Below are positions 45,365-56,777 of a DNA stretch of 64,000 bases, one piece after another. The stretch's first letter is position 1; every line of letters begins with the position of its first letter. The notes under the pieces were generated by a model, which was given only the letters and a program-made list of their open reading frames with translations, was not told the origin of the DNA and ran no database searches. The position numbers and the translations under genes are program-made. This DNA is from Euprymna scolopes (taxonomy: Eukaryota; Mollusca; Cephalopoda; Sepiida; Sepiolidae): positions 45,312,357 to 45,376,356 of the forward strand of contig CM044501.1 of the NCBI GenBank assembly GCA_024364805.1, in the 5' to 3' direction.

Positions 45365-45610
45365 GAGTGACTCTGACTCTGAGACGAGTGGGCCATCGCT
45401 TTGGTTTGCACCATCCCTATCAAGCAGTGACTCTGATATCAGTAGCCTTCACGGAGATGAAGCCTTCCCCGACCATCAGGCGGTGGATGAGAACACACGC
45501 GAAGACGAGAGCAGCACTGTCCCTCTTCGCAGAAGCACCCGACGGCAGCGATCGCCACCCCCCTGCCGTCTCTGTGATCATGAGATCAGGGGGGAGGGAG
45601 GAGAAAGAAG
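45340..45610 (+). pseudogene. element C acidic/basic tail and polypurine tract
   Basis: The frame reads DDESDSDSETSGPS, LSSSDSDISSLHGDEAF (acidic, Ser/Asp-rich), then PLRRSTRRQRSPPPCRLCDH and EIRGEGGER. CRLCDHEIRG is shared with elements A and B. Its last codons run into the purine tract AGGGGGGAGGGAGGAGAAAG (45588-45607) before the LTR at 45611. The third Cys present in A and B is replaced here. The tail may serve chromatin or RNA binding; this is inference. Confidence 0.75.
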
Positions 45611-45894
45611 TGGCTTACCGTTAAAGCGGCTGCGCGTTTGTGCCTGCAGAGCACAAATTGAGAATCAAGATGGCGCCCACATGCTTTTATGTGGAAAAAA
45701 GTCTCGTGGAATCTCGGGGAATCTTGGAGAATCTTGTACCCTGGTTCCATAAATAATGAGGAAAGGAAAGCGGGAGGGAGACGATTTTTAGTCACTAAAG
45801 TGAACAGACGTGTGTAAAAGAAGAGGTAGAAGAAAAGAGTTTGGTGAACGAAACAAACAACGACTCGGTTGAAAGTAGAGTTGTAACGAACACA
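45611..45894 (+). mobile_element. element C, 3' LTR
   Basis: It starts TGGCTTACCG after the purine tract and ends near GTAACGAACACA, which resembles the element B LTR end in form. It holds AAGATGGCGCC (45667-45677), the same motif in the same relative place as in the A and B LTRs, and a TATA-like CATAAATAAT near 45750. There is no partner LTR in the window, so borders are estimates. Confidence 0.55.
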
Positions 45895-46944
45895 ATCAGT
45901 GATCATAGTAATAGCGGTTATAGTATTAGTAGTAGTATAATAGTATTAGTGGAAGTAGTTGCCACATTTCTCTCCCGTGACACAGTGGCATTTCAAGTGT
46001 ATCTCATGTCAATCTGGTGGAGTTCTGCCGAGAAATTTTCTAGAATTAAATTTAACACAGAAATCATATAACATTGCTGTATATGAATCGAATAATGTTA
46101 GTAACCTCATTTAACTCCTAGCTAAAAGGCTTGGAGAGATTCATATTTTCCAACAGAATAGTTCAATTTGGATTGTGAAATAATCTCGTTTATTGTGTTA
46201 TCTGTGTCAAGAACCACTGTGCCACGTTTGAAGTGCGTGTACAACGAACAGACACAGCTTACGATATAGATTCCGTTCGTCAATTTCTTGCAATCTAAAA
46301 AAAAAAACCGTCGGTAAAAGCAAGCGGATGAATGACTACCAATTACAATCGTTTTATAATTGCGTTGGTGTTTTTGAGGAAATAATTCGAATTTTGGACA
46401 TTATAGATTTCCGAAAAGACAAGAAAAGAATAGGGGAAAAAATAATGATTGCAAGGAACTCAGTTGAAACCCTATTAGCCGGACGAAGTTGGGTAAGAGT
46501 AAGATTGTCTAAATCATCAAATAATTAGTAATGGATGTAGTGCAACATTCACATAAATTGTTTCGTTTTCCTTGTTATATAACTCACCAGGCAAGTGGAT
46601 ACTTTCACTAATGTTTAATGCATTGTCATGCCTATTGACAACATGTCAATGGACGTTTTATTCTCCCTCCTCATCCTCCTTCTCATCATTAGTGCAAAAG
46701 AAAGTAAATGTGTAGACATGTTTTTTTTTCTATTTTTCAACGCAGAATTGTATTTAAACTTGAAAGTTTAGTGTAGTTTTTAAATAAACTTTATCTTACT
46801 TTAACTTGTTTAGATTTTTTTCAATTATTTTCATTTGGATTCCATTTGAAAATACATCAACTGTTATATATGTCTCACGAAGTTCTTGTAACAAATTAAA
46901 TATAATGAGTCGCTCTACTTCTATAATATCTACTCTTAACACCA
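45895..46944. other. unassigned AT-rich DNA
   Basis: No recognisable coding sequence; a 66-codon frame at 46328-46528 has no known motif. It could hold degraded upstream U2 gene sequence, but no clear snRNA promoter element was identified. Confidence 0.5.
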
Positions 46945-46987
46945 TAAGAGCAGAGGGTCTTTGCCTTCGGGCTAAGATCAAAGTGTA
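46945..46987 (+). ncRNA. U2 snRNA 5' part (pseudogene, LINE target)
   Basis: GCCTTCGGGCTAAGATCAAA followed by GTGTA matches U2 snRNA near its 5' end (invertebrate form GGCUAAGAUCAAAGUGUAGU). The sequence is cut after GTGTA, exactly where U2 continues at 52920. Upstream of GCCTT the match to the U2 5' terminus is weak. Confidence 0.7.
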
Positions 46988-46990
46988 AAC

Positions 46991-48740
46991 GTGGAGCAAA
47001 TCAATACAAAGGCTCCCAAAGACAAAAAAGGGGACAACGCTCTCCAAGAGGTCAATTCCCCCAAAAGGGAGGCTGTTCCAGGAAGAAACATCAAGCAAGA
47101 AGAGTTGGTCCCAAAAGGAAGAAGAAAGGAGAATGCCTTCCACATAAGAACAGCAAAAATGGCCTATCCCGAGCAAAGACCCAACACTAACACCAACAAG
47201 AGGGTCTGCGTGGGAGAGACCACACAGCAGCAACTGTCCCTTCAAGATTACTGAGGCTTGTACTTGACTAAGTACTGGCAATACATAGAGGGGGCAGAAA
47301 TTAAGATAGTGACAGGCGCCTGGGAGGTGATTGAAGGCAGAGTCCTGCCCCTTGTAAGCTCCGACATATCAGAAAACCGCCTCTTGGGGATGAAAAGGGA
47401 AGACATGACTGGACTCCTCCACAAACTGAACATTTCTGTACTATACCTGTACCAAAGGAGCTTAGCGGTGTGGGATATCCTCCTCCCTACCAAGGACAAT
47501 GTGGAGAGACTCTCCCTCCAGGAAACTAAGTATGAGAGAGTCAAACTAATGGACAAATACCAGGGCAAGAGAAACTCGGGTGCAAGTATTCAATGTATTT
47601 ACAGAAATACCAGCTGAACTCCTGGGATCCTCCTTCACCCAGTTTGGTGAGATGGAAAAAGTGACCCAGGTATGGTAAAAAACCGGCACACATTTGGGCA
47701 GTTACACAGTGGACATGAGGCTGAAGAGAGAGAGAGAGCTTCCTGGCAATACCAGTACAGTTGACCTTCAAGGGTGCCAGCATGACGGTAGTGGTGGAGG
47801 GCCGTCGTCTGCACTGCTAGTTCTCCCAAAAGCAGGGCCACATGGCCTAGAGCTGCCACAAATGGTCAACCCTGACTCAACCAAAAGCGGCCCCAACTCC
47901 CGAGATACCCTCCGTGGCTACCACTCTCGCAACGTTGGCACCAACCCCAGCACCGAGGAAGTCCAGAACTGCGCAGGAGGCCAAGAGGGAGAAGTAGAGC
48001 ATGGTGACGGGTCGAAAACGGAAGCCCACAACTCTATCCGCCACTGTCCCACCAGCAACTCTTCAATCGAGGCAGCAACAACAACAGCACTCTGAAAAGA
48101 CAACCTCCACTCCAACAGCTCCCACAGAAGCAGGCCCAACAACAACAACAACCGAAGAAGCTGTAACACCAGTAACGGCTGTAGAAGCTGAAGCCACCAA
48201 AGCAGCTGCAGCTTAGCAGTAGCAGCCGAAGCAGTAGCAGCCGAAGAAGCAGCAGCAACAACAACCACAGCCAGAGCAGTTACAACAGCAAAAACAGCCG
48301 CAGTAGCCAGAGTAGCAACAGCATCAAAACAGGAACAACCAACCTAGACGGAGACCAAGCAGAGAAAAGACTTCTGAGGATGAATTCGCCAACGAGAGGG
48401 AGAGGAACCAAACCTCACTACTCCCCGGTTCATTCGAGAGAAAGAAAAAGAAAAGTAAACGGATAGAAGGGGAAGAAAAGGTGTCCTCATCCCCAGTGAG
48501 CATACACCACCCCTAACACTTACACAAACCACTTCCACCCAGAAATCAGACACCGCAATAACATCAGACACCACACCAATACCAGACACCACAACAACAT
48601 CAACGCTAGACATCACACAAGCACCTGTCCACACACCAATGCAAACTGAGCTACCATCCCAGAAAGAAAAAAATGAACCTGGGAGTAGGAGAAACCCTTC
48701 GGCTTCTCCTGCTCACGAAATCACTCCAACAAGAACTGAA
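46991..48740 (+). pseudogene. Keno-like LINE ORF1
   Basis: The basic N-terminal part (KAPKDKKGDNALQEVNSPKR, 46991-47251) is followed by AEIKIVTGAWEVIEGRVLPL and VWDILLPTKDNVERLSLQET. Then an RRM-like stretch VFNVFTEIPAELLGSSFTQF appears in another frame (about 47588-47650). Near 47810-47860 a broken CCHC knuckle can be read (HC-x-F-x5-GHMA-x-SC, with a stop and one Cys lost). A low-complexity Ala/Thr/Gln-rich region (48000-48340) has CAG/CAA-like runs and several stops, and a basic KKKKSKR region follows. ORF1 proteins of this clade bind the element RNA. Stops and shifts show it is dead. Confidence 0.65.
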
Positions 48741-48745
48741 CTGAA

Positions 48746-49144
48746 ATGAAGGAGGAACTGTGTTTTGTAGATCCCCTGTTTGCGGCAATGGATTTACTAT
48801 ACCGGCAGAGAAAAAATTTTAAGTCTCTGCTGGATTGCCAACAGTTAGGGGAAAAGACATTAATGTCTCCTCTAATTTTCCGGTTGCCACACTTCTTTGT
48901 CAAGCTTCCAGGAGCCTGCAAGACTAACTTGTGGACAATTCTGGAGGCAGCTGAAGGGGCAATTCCAGGAATGGAATTTATTAAGAAATACGACCCTTCC
49001 CTGGACGAACTGTACAAAGAATGCAAGGGAAGGGCCCCATTATTGGTTCATCCTTTACTCTATACGACCCTTAAATTGACTTTTCCTTCAGATGTCAGAG
49101 GTATTGTGAGAGAAGGTCAGCACATGAAAAACTTGACCTCTTAA
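48746..49144 (+). CDS. Keno-like LINE, intact 132-codon segment
   Basis: The longest undamaged frame in the element reads MKEELCFVDPLFAAMDLLYR, then LPHFFVKLPGACKTNLWTIL, AIPGMEFIKKYDPSLDELYK and GRAPLLVHPLLYTTLKLTFP. It lies between the low-complexity end of ORF1 and the endonuclease start, so it is the ORF1 C-terminus or a short separate frame. I know no function for it. It starts 27 bp after the last stop of the ORF1 frame. Confidence 0.5.
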   Translation: MKEELCFVDPLFAAMDLLYRQRKNFKSLLDCQQLGEKTLMSPLIFRLPHFFVKLPGACKTNLWTILEAAEGAIPGMEFIKKYDPSLDELYKECKGRAPLLVHPLLYTTLKLTFPSDVRGIVREGQHMKNLTS

Positions 49145-49179
49145 GCATTAAGTCCTTTCGTTGGCCGACTTCAGTTAGA

Positions 49180-49815
49180 TACGATGGCTTTGAATTTGGC
49201 TAGTCTGAATGTGAGGGCTTGAGATTATTGGGCCAGGCGGCTTGCCTCCAGCACAACCTCTCGTCCCTGGGAGTAGATGTGGCTGCGATTCAGGACCCGC
49301 ATGTAATTTCTTCTATGAATTGTCAGGTGCTGCCCGAGATTTTGTTTTCTCAGCATATAGCAGCCTGTGAGGGAAAGGAGTCTCCTTGCTGGTAGAACAT
49401 ACCCTGTTCACGACGGTCAATGTTGTTTATAGGGATGCAGAGGGCAGGCTGACCAATGTTGCCGTAAAAGATTCTGTGTTTTGGGGTGATCACGGTTCAT
49501 GTGCCCTGCACTGCTCATGAAAGGGTCTCATTCTCCTGTCAGCTCAACACGTTCATAGTGTATCGGAAAAGAGTAGTGCTAATGGGGAATTGAACCGCGA
49601 TCTCTGGCTGATCTGATGGCTAGATGTGGTCTAGTTGACAGGTTTCGAGTTGAGCATGCAGCCGGGATATGTAGACATGGACCAATAGTGTTTCCTCCTA
49701 TCCGAATACCTATTTGGACAGGATATTTGTTAGAAGAGGCGAAGTAGATTTCTTATCTTGCCCCACATTAACTTGACTAGGCCAGACGGACCATAAACTG
49801 GTTATGGCCTGGCTG
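49180..49815 (+). pseudogene. Keno-like LINE apurinic-type endonuclease
   Basis: From ATG at 49182 it reads MALNLASLNVRA, then in another frame LGVDVAAIQDPHV (the Glu of the usual LQETH is here Asp), LLVEHTLFTTVNVVYRDAEG and ADLMARCGLVDRFRVEHA. YLDRIFVRRGEVDFLSC and TDHKLVMAW end the domain (family pattern IDR...SDH). The enzyme would nick the U2 target. There are five or more frame breaks. Confidence 0.7.
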
Positions 49816-50439
49816 AAGCTAGGAAATAGGCTTAAGTTAGCAGAGTACTGGAAGTTAAACATCTCCTTTCTGGAGATCTAAGAGTTCTGAGATAAGTTAA
49901 TAGAGTTAATTCAAAAAGCACTAGTGGTTATCGGCAGTAAGTAGTGGGTGGATCTTAAAGCTAAAATTAAAAGATTCTCCGTCGAATATGCCTAGCACCT
50001 CACACTAGATAAGGCCGAGACAAAGAAGCAGCTTGAGCAGAAACTAGCACTGGTTACCAGGGGAAGGTGATAGGGTTAGTAAGGAACTAGCTAAGCAGGA
50101 CCTTCTACATGAGATTAGCAAGCATTATAAAGGCCAAGTAGTTAGAGATAGACTTAGAAAGATAGGCAACGGAGCAATCAATTCTGATGCAGACATGCTT
50201 CTAGGCATGGCTTGAACAAATAGATTGGCAAAGTAAAACATATGGATGGACGCACCTTGGAATCGAATCAGGAGATCTGTGAGGCTTTTGAGAACATTTT
50301 GAGTACCGTTTTACACAACAGCCTGATCTTCTGGTCCACAAGTAGCAACTATTTGGCTAACTCTGCCCATCTTGAGGCGGCTAGAGCGGCTAGTTGCAAA
50401 GGCCCGGTTGACGGAGCGGGAGATTTTGACTGCACTGAA

Positions 50440-51230
50440 GCAGATTATCTGTGACAGATCGCTGGGACTCAATGATCTACCATAGAAACTGTATTTGAAG
50501 CTGTCGCCCATGTCTTTGCCTCTTCTGACGAATGTGTTTAACCATTGGTTTGCTAAGAGATCCACCCTGAGGCAAGTCATGAAAGGAGCGATCACATTGC
50601 TGAGGAAAGGTGACAGGGAAGAATTAGATGACTACAGGCCCATAACTCTATTAAACACAGATTTGAAGATTTTGGCCAAGATCTTGTCGAATTGGCTGCA
50701 GGTTGTTATCGGTAACTTGATCGAACCAAAGCAGAACTATGCTGTGAAGGGAGATTCAGAACACCTTGCAACTTATCTACACGATCCTCGAGAGAGTGAT
50801 AGAAGATGACAGGGAAGCCACGCTGATCAATTTATATAAATCCAAAGCTTTTGATAGGGTTGCCCATCTCTTCCTGGCATCTGTCTTAGAGGCAGCCGGT
50901 TTTAAACCGGACTTCTGAAAGAGGATCTCCATGATGTATCGCCAGACCACGGCTGTCGAACAAATCAATGGAAAGCAATTGAAACCCTTTGTTATTTCTT
51001 GATTGCTTTGTCAGGGTTGTCCGCTGTCACTCCTACTTTATGTCCTGGCTTTGGCGCCGCTGCTCCGCAAACTGAGACGTGGGAAGGCAAATTCGGCTCT
51101 GCTCTTCCTAGTAGCTCAGCTGCCAGAGTATCCACGTTCACTGATGATGCTATGGTCTTTGTGCCAAGCTTCCAAACCATCGAGATCGTGTCAGAGGTGG
51201 TACAAAAGAATCACTGCAGCTAGTCGGCTG
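50440..51230 (+). pseudogene. Keno-like LINE reverse transcriptase
   Basis: FNHWFAKRSTLRQVMKGAIT, LLRKGDREELDDYRPITLLN and TDLKILAKILSNWLQVVIGN are RT blocks 0-2. EATLINLYKSKAFDRVAHLF follows with the motif A Asp changed (LDQSKAFDRV in relatives, LYKSKAFDRV here, downstream Asp kept). LCQGCPLSLLLYVLALAPLL is motif B. ARVSTFTDDAMVFVP is motif C, with F-T-D-D where F-A-D-D is usual. Three frames are used and several stops intervene. Confidence 0.85.
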
Positions 51231-52300
51231 GACTGTGGATGGGCGCCTGGAGTGGTAATGCAAACCTCCTGGCACTTTTCAGTTAGATGGATGGCCCGGT
51301 TCGGACCCTCGGATTGTGGTTCAAAATGGACATCAAGCTTGAAAAGAATTGGTCAGAGATATGTTCAAAAGTGGAGAAACTTTGCTTAAAGGGCAGAGCC
51401 GGGGTGTGTGCCATGTAGTTCTTCCCTCTCATCCTTTACCAACTAGCCGTACTTCCCCTGCCTGTACAACACCTAAAAGCTCTTGTCAGATTCTTGTTTT
51501 CACTTCTTTGGGACAAGGGAAAACACTGAGTGTGCAGACCGGTCTATATTTAACATCCATGGCAATAGGCTTGGGAATGCCGGACTTAAAGTGTCATCTT
51601 GATCCCTCTGTCGAGAGCCGTCGTAAGCTGCGGGGAGAATCTACTTTCCTAAAAGAGTGCCAAGCTGCTCTAAAATGACTACCAATGTCCAGCGACATTA
51701 AGACTGCTACCCGCTGGTAACTTTACAGGGATCTACTGAGTGATGCCGCCGACGACTTGCAATGCACGCGTTTGGGTTGGCAGTGAGAGTGAGATCCACT
51801 CCGTGTGAAGTTGGGCGCCAGGTTCGAGTCATCTGAACAATTCTGAGTTCTCTCTGATCTGGCAATTGGCTCGAAATGCTCTTCCCCTTAACCATGTACA
51901 ATGCAGTTCCGTTTTTTTTAAGTCGTCTGATTGTCCCCATTGTGGAACAACTACCGTAGAAATGGCTGATCATACTTTCTTTGATTGCCGCGAACCCCAG
52001 CGGTACTTGTCGTATGTCAGCAAGGTGATGGCTTGCATTAATTATGAGCATCCTCGCCAGATTACATATTCACTTTACAACGTGAGGTCGCCGTGGCACT
52101 AGGAAAGATAAATGGTTTACATTACGATCCTGGCCGTGGCGAGAATGGTGATTTAGACGTTGTGACTGCAAGGTAGCTGGTTGATTTTGTCTTTTTCTGA
52201 TCAGGATCTGATCGCTTTTTTAAACACCAACTACGGGTGAAAATCAGATATGATAGAAGAAGGCTGCATCGCACGGTATTTGACAGAAGATGGATGCACG
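51231..52300 (+). pseudogene. Keno-like LINE ORF2 C-terminal region
   Basis: YLTSMAIGLGMPDLKCHL and NSSEFSLIWQLARNALPLNH lead to a zinc-finger-like CPHCGTTTVEMADHTFFDC (about 51936-51992), the cysteine/histidine finger near the end of Tx1-type ORF2. FRHELR-like and RRRLHRTVFDRRW remnants follow to about 52300. After this a 3' UTR of about 600 bp runs to 52909. Confidence 0.7.
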
Positions 52301-52909
52301 TAGCAAGTCTGTGTGTATGAAAAGGAGCCAAATTTGAATACGTGTTCCCCACCTAGGAATAAAACGTGCAGTTCCAGAGTATATCGGACCCACTCCAATC
52401 CTATTTTTAGCCTCTTTGCTAGTTAAGTGAGTGCCTCATCCCTCCCTGACTAGGAAGCCTCCAAGATCCCATCCCCTCCTAACTGCAATTATTTTTCCTC
52501 CCCTCTAAATTTGGAGACAAAGAAATCAATCACTAACATCGCCTCTCACTCACCAATTTTTCTTTTCTCCCTTTCATCCCATCTAGAGGGTAATCCCACT
52601 TAGATACTGCCCCACAGGACCTTAGGTTCCTTTACAAATCGAAGTGAAACGAGCGGTTTATTGATTAGATGGGGTTGTTAGCTTTTTTGCTTTTACACGT
52701 CAATAAAAAAATGTTTTAAACGATTGGTTTCTAAATAGGACGTACCCCAGTACAAATGGGTGAATGTGGTATTATAGTGAAAGAGAATTTCTTGTTTAGT
52801 TCTAGAGTGACAAGAATTTTTCCTCCATTTTGAGTTGGCCTTGTGCCTAATTTTTTTGTTTACATTGAACTTACATTGTATTTTTGGCTTGCATAAAAGA
52901 TTTAATACC

Positions 52910-52932
52910 TCAAAGTGTAGTATCTGTTCTTC
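52910..52932 (+). ncRNA. U2 snRNA 3' continuation (pseudogene)
   Basis: TCAAAGTGTA (target repeat) is followed by GTATCTGTTCTT, U2 sequence continuing from the break at 46987. Beyond 52932 resemblance to U2 fades (TTTAATCTCT versus TTTAATATCT), so the gene is degraded. Confidence 0.7.
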
Positions 52933-52939
52933 AGATGCT

Positions 52940-53542
52940 GCACTTTAATCTCTTGTTCTCTCTTGACTGAGATAATTTTTATTTTTGTTTCTTTAAAAAA
53001 TAACCCTGGTGTCTAGCTCTGTCCCTTCGGTTGTCATTGTAAATAGGTACTTCTATATTATCCATGTACTGGTGTAGGGAAGCTAGTTCAATTAGAACTG
53101 TGAAAACGATTACATTTTTATTAAACAAATATTAAAATAATGCAAGTTTATCGTATAAAATGTTATTTCACAATTGAGCGCAGTAATGAAAAGAAGTGTA
53201 TTGAAGTGCATGGACGTATCTAACAAGCTATTTAGATTAATGGCCTCTTCACCCATTGCATACAATCTGTGTGTCTGGCGATAAACCATCCATGGACGCG
53301 ACTGAGGATCCTTATTTCTAAAATCGATGTCATTTTAGACAGGGGGTATTATTTTTGTATGACGACAACGTGACAGGAATGGACAAATAAAAATAAGATT
53401 AAAGGTTTGACAACAAATGATAGATGACATTTTTGACACAATACAAATATTATAGAAAAGGTCCAGTAGTGAACTGCTTCTGGCGCATCAAACAAGTGTA
53501 ATTTTTCTTACTTTCCAACTGATTTTCAATATTAGAAATACA
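52940..53542. other. degraded U2 region and unassigned DNA
   Basis: No gene was recognised. Confidence 0.5.
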
Positions 53543-53734
53543 ACATTCGTAGACATTTTTGCTGGCGACACTACCATCTATGGCAGCACATCAAAGACCG
53601 TAAACGACCAAGTTCTCTCTAATTCTCTCTTCTCTGATCTTGAGCATGTGGTACAATGGGGTAAAAGTGCCTGGTTACTTTTAATGCATTTAAAACCAAG
53701 CTTCTATCTTTGCATCATCAACGTGATGCGATGA
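53543..53734 (+). pseudogene. jockey-like LINE, RT motif C fragment
   Basis: TFVDIFAGDTTIYGSTSKTV, NDQVLSNSLFSDLEHVVQWG and WLLLMHLKPSFYLCIINV match the minus-strand LINE copy at about 2610-2830. The catalytic YADD has become FAGD. Only this block of the element is present. Confidence 0.8.
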
Positions 53735-53739
53735 TTAAT

Positions 53740-55255
53740 CTGTGATAAATATTATTTGACTTTATGTGTGTTTAAACATTTTAAAGTGTATGCGTAATCA
53801 TTATTTTGTGAGCGCAATAATTAATATTTGAGTGTATGTGTTATGCTATGTCTGTGAGTGTCTAACGATTTGTAAGTGAGTGTATGTGTGATGATTAGTT
53901 TGTGAAAGTATGTCTTATAATAAGTCTGTTAGTGTATCATGATTAGTCTGCGAGTGTGTGTACTATGCTGAGTTTGTAAATGTATGTGTCGCGATTATTA
54001 TGTGAGTGCATGTGTAATAGTTAGTTTGTAAGCATATATGTGATTATTGATCTGTAAGTGTATGCGTGATTATGACTGTGTAAGTTTATGTGCGATTATG
54101 AGCTTGTAAGTGTATGTGAGGTGATTAGTTTGTGAGATAATGTGTGATGGTTAACTTTTAAGTGTGAGTGTGATGATTAGAATTTGAGTGTATGTGTGAT
54201 GTTTTGTCTGTGAGTGTGAGTGATTATTAGTTTGTATGTATATGTATGATGACTTGTATGTGAATGTGCGTCGTATGATTAGTTTGTGAGTTTGTCTGTG
54301 ATAATAAGTTTTTAAGAAAATATGATTGTTTGTGAGTGTATGTGTGTAGTGACTAGTGATAAGTGCGTGCGTGTGATAATTAACATGTGCGTGTATGTGT
54401 GATCATTAATACTTGAGAGGTTGTATGTGATGTTTAGTCTGGTGGTGTATGTGTGATAATTAGTGTTTGAGTGTATGTGTGATGATTAGTATATGAGTGT
54501 ATGTGTGATTATTAGTATGTTAGTGAATGTTGTTTGATTAGTCTGTAAGTGTGTGTGATAATTAGTTTGTGAGTGGTTAGTCTCTGAGTGCATGTGTTAT
54601 GATGAGATTGTCAATGCATGTGTCACGATCAGTATGTGAGTGTATGTGTAATAGTTAATTTGGTAGTGTATGTGTGATTATTTGTCTGTATGGTTGTGTG
54701 TGAATATTAGCTTGTAAGTGTATGTGTTTTGATTAGTTTGTGAGTATATGTATGATGATTAGTATGTTAGTGTATAAGTGCATATGTAATTATTACATGT
54801 CTGTGAGTGCATATGTAATTATTACATGTCTGTGAGTGCATATGTAATTATTAATTTTGGAGTGTATGTGTTATTTTTAGTATGTGAGTGTGTGTGTGTG
54901 ATACTTAGTATTTTAATGTACTATGAAGTTTATTTTGTGAGTGTATAAGTGATTATTAGTTTGTGAGTGTATTTATAATGATGCATTTATAAGTGGTCGT
55001 GTGATCATTAGTTTTTGAGTGCATATGTGACGATTATTATTTCATTGTGTGTGTTTATGAGTCTATGAGTGTGTGTGATTATTAGTCTGTGATTGTGATA
55101 ATTAGTATGTGAGTGTATATAGGAAGATTGGTTTGTGAGTGGATGTGTGATGTTTAGTCTGTTACTATATGTGTGATTATTAGTTTGTGAGGGTGTTTGT
55201 AATGATTAGTCTATGAGTGTATGTGTGATGATTAGCCTCTTCGTATATGTGTCAT
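53740..55255. repeat. 26-bp GT-rich minisatellite
   Basis: The unit is tttgtgagtgtatgtgtgat plus gattag, repeated about 55 times with much divergence over 1.5 kb. It is not related to the 28-bp satellite. Confidence 0.9.
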
Positions 55256-56131
55256 GAGAGGAGAACTTTATCCCGTCGAAGTAACATATAGAAAACAGGT
55301 TTATAGTTTTGTACAGTAAGTTAAGAGAATTTTCACCTTTTTTATGTACAGTGAGAGAGAAGAAGCTTACCTTCCTTCGGACACCACAGTGAGTGATATC
55401 TAAAGTGCGAGATGCTTTGCGAAATTCATGAAACAAAGTAATCGGTTACATTCTGTCTGCCTGTCTACGTCGTTAAGGGACAGGCCCCGGAGCTATGCTT
55501 GATATCGTCAAATTAAAACTGCCCAGAATTCCATAACTGAGCCAGCCCAAAAACTTCAAATAGAAAGCATTTAGAAGTTTTTATTACATAAAATCCATTA
55601 TTTTAAAATTTTACTCAGAATAATTATTTTTACAACGGAGAACAAAAAAGGCTAAAAAATGAGATAAGTAGTAATCTTATGGAACGGGACCATTCACCAC
55701 ATGCGGTCTTCATCAGAGCGGCAACCAAATGCATACAAAATCACAACTCGGAACTAAGGAACTGCTAAATTTGGGGTCGTCACTAAGATGAGGTAAAAGA
55801 ATGCAGTTACGACAAATCAAAGAAAAAGATTACTTCAACGAAAGCAAGTGGCATTTATATAATTCGGAAGCGCGATTGCGCGCGTGTGTGTGTGTGTGTG
55901 TGTGCGTGTGCGCGTGTGTGTGTGTGTGTGCGTGTGTTGTGCGTGTGTGTGTGCGTATTTTGTGTGTGTTCTGCTACAAAGGAAAAGAAAGAACCTGCCA
56001 GTGCCAGATTCGATAAAAATACGAGATTTTTCACAAGTAAAATATATCTCTAAAGAGAAGCTATGAAATAGATATGTGAAAAAAAAAGAAAAAGAAACGA
56101 TCTAGAAAGCAGATTAAAACGAAATTATCGA
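55256..56131. other. unassigned DNA with (GT)n tract
   Basis: GT/GC-rich repeats lie at 55880-55965. At about 55690-55735 the minus strand has CTGATGA and ACCGCATGTGGT, then GAAT rather than GAAA, a weak hammerhead-like match. No gene was seen. Confidence 0.5.
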
Positions 56132-56161
56132 CCCTGTTGCATGATCGCGTTTTATTTGTAA
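56132..56161. repeat. left arm of a palindrome split by a Helitron
   Basis: ttgcatgatcgcgttttatt plus tgtaa is the reverse complement, with few changes, of 56778-56809. Removing the Helitron joins the arms into a hairpin. Confidence 0.8.
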
Positions 56162-56777
56162 TCTATACTTTTAATAAAATTCTAAATGTTTATTTATTTA
56201 TTTATGCGCGCGTGTGTGTGTGTGTGTGTGTATATATATACCAATAAAACTTTCGAATGCATGCACAGAATTGAAACATTCTTTTTTTCCCTGAAAAGTG
56301 TGAGCCCCTAGATTGTCCTTATCTACATATGGTTCGTAACGAACAACACCGAGTCACACAAAAAGCCCGAAATAAGGGTTTTGGGGCCATTTCGTGACTT
56401 TGTCCAAAAAGTTACCTGCCCATGTCAACAGAATTTAGCACTGTCTGTATACAGTCGCGGAAACATCTTACGGACATGACTTGTGGCGCAATGGATAACG
56501 CGTCTGAGTACGGGTCAAAAGATTCTAGGTTCGAATCCTGGCAAGTTAGTAATAATTTTAACGATCATTTTATCCAACGTTTACTCATTATCCTTACCTA
56601 TTACCTATTTTTGTTTTTTTTTCAGTGATTTTGTTTTGTGCATATGGGAATTTCCCATACTCTGAGTTCACAGGGAAAGCGTTGATGGTAAGGCAAGGCG
56701 ATGTGTACTTGATGCTGAGTGTACTCGATTTTGTGTTTGATTTGGCGTTGTGTGTGCCGGCGCGGCGCATCCGCTAG
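56162..56777 (+). mobile_element. Helitron with both ends, carrying a tRNA-like gene
   Basis: It starts TCTATACTTTTAAT (the usual Helitron TC start) after an A. It ends with hairpin GTGCCG/CGGCGC (56754-56768, 3-nt loop, one G-U pair), a short spacer and CTAG (56774-56777), followed by T. The A/T insertion point is the centre of the palindrome formed by 56132-56161 and 56778-56809. It contains a (GT)n(TA)n near its 5' end and a tRNA-Arg-like sequence. Confidence 0.75.
56478..56548 (+). tRNA. tRNA-Arg(ACG)-like gene inside a Helitron
   Basis: The acceptor GACTTGT pairs with GCAAGTT (two G-U pairs). The D arm is GGCGCAATGGATAACGCG. The anticodon stem TCTGA/TCAAA has one mismatch around loop GTACGGG, giving anticodon ACG. 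The T arm is CTAGG-TTCGAAT-CCTGG. Both polymerase III boxes are good, and TTTT lies at 56556-56559. The anticodon stem mismatch and loop changes suggest a pseudogene or SINE-head relic. Confidence 0.65.

Larger units (their letters stand above)
46988..52909 (+). mobile_element. Tx1-clade LINE (Keno-like) inserted in U2 snRNA
   Basis: The 5.9-kb unit is flanked by the direct repeat TCAAAGTGTA (46978-46987 and 52910-52919), which is U2 snRNA sequence. It carries ORF1, an APE-type endonuclease, RT and a C-terminal zinc finger, all frameshifted. The RT wording (DDYRPITLLNTDLKILAKIL, QGCPLSLLLYVLALAPLLRK) is that of the L1/Tx1 clade. From memory, the Keno lineage of that clade is reported to target U2 snRNA genes. 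Confidence 0.8.

Noticed and set aside
47918-48268. 116-codon minus-strand frame rich in Ala/Leu
   Set aside because: It is the antisense of the CAG/CAA-rich low-complexity part of the LINE ORF1.
55690-55735. CTGATGA plus ACCGCATGTGGT hammerhead-like motif (minus)
   Set aside because: The second core box is GAAT rather than GAAA and there is no related copy in the window to test covariation.
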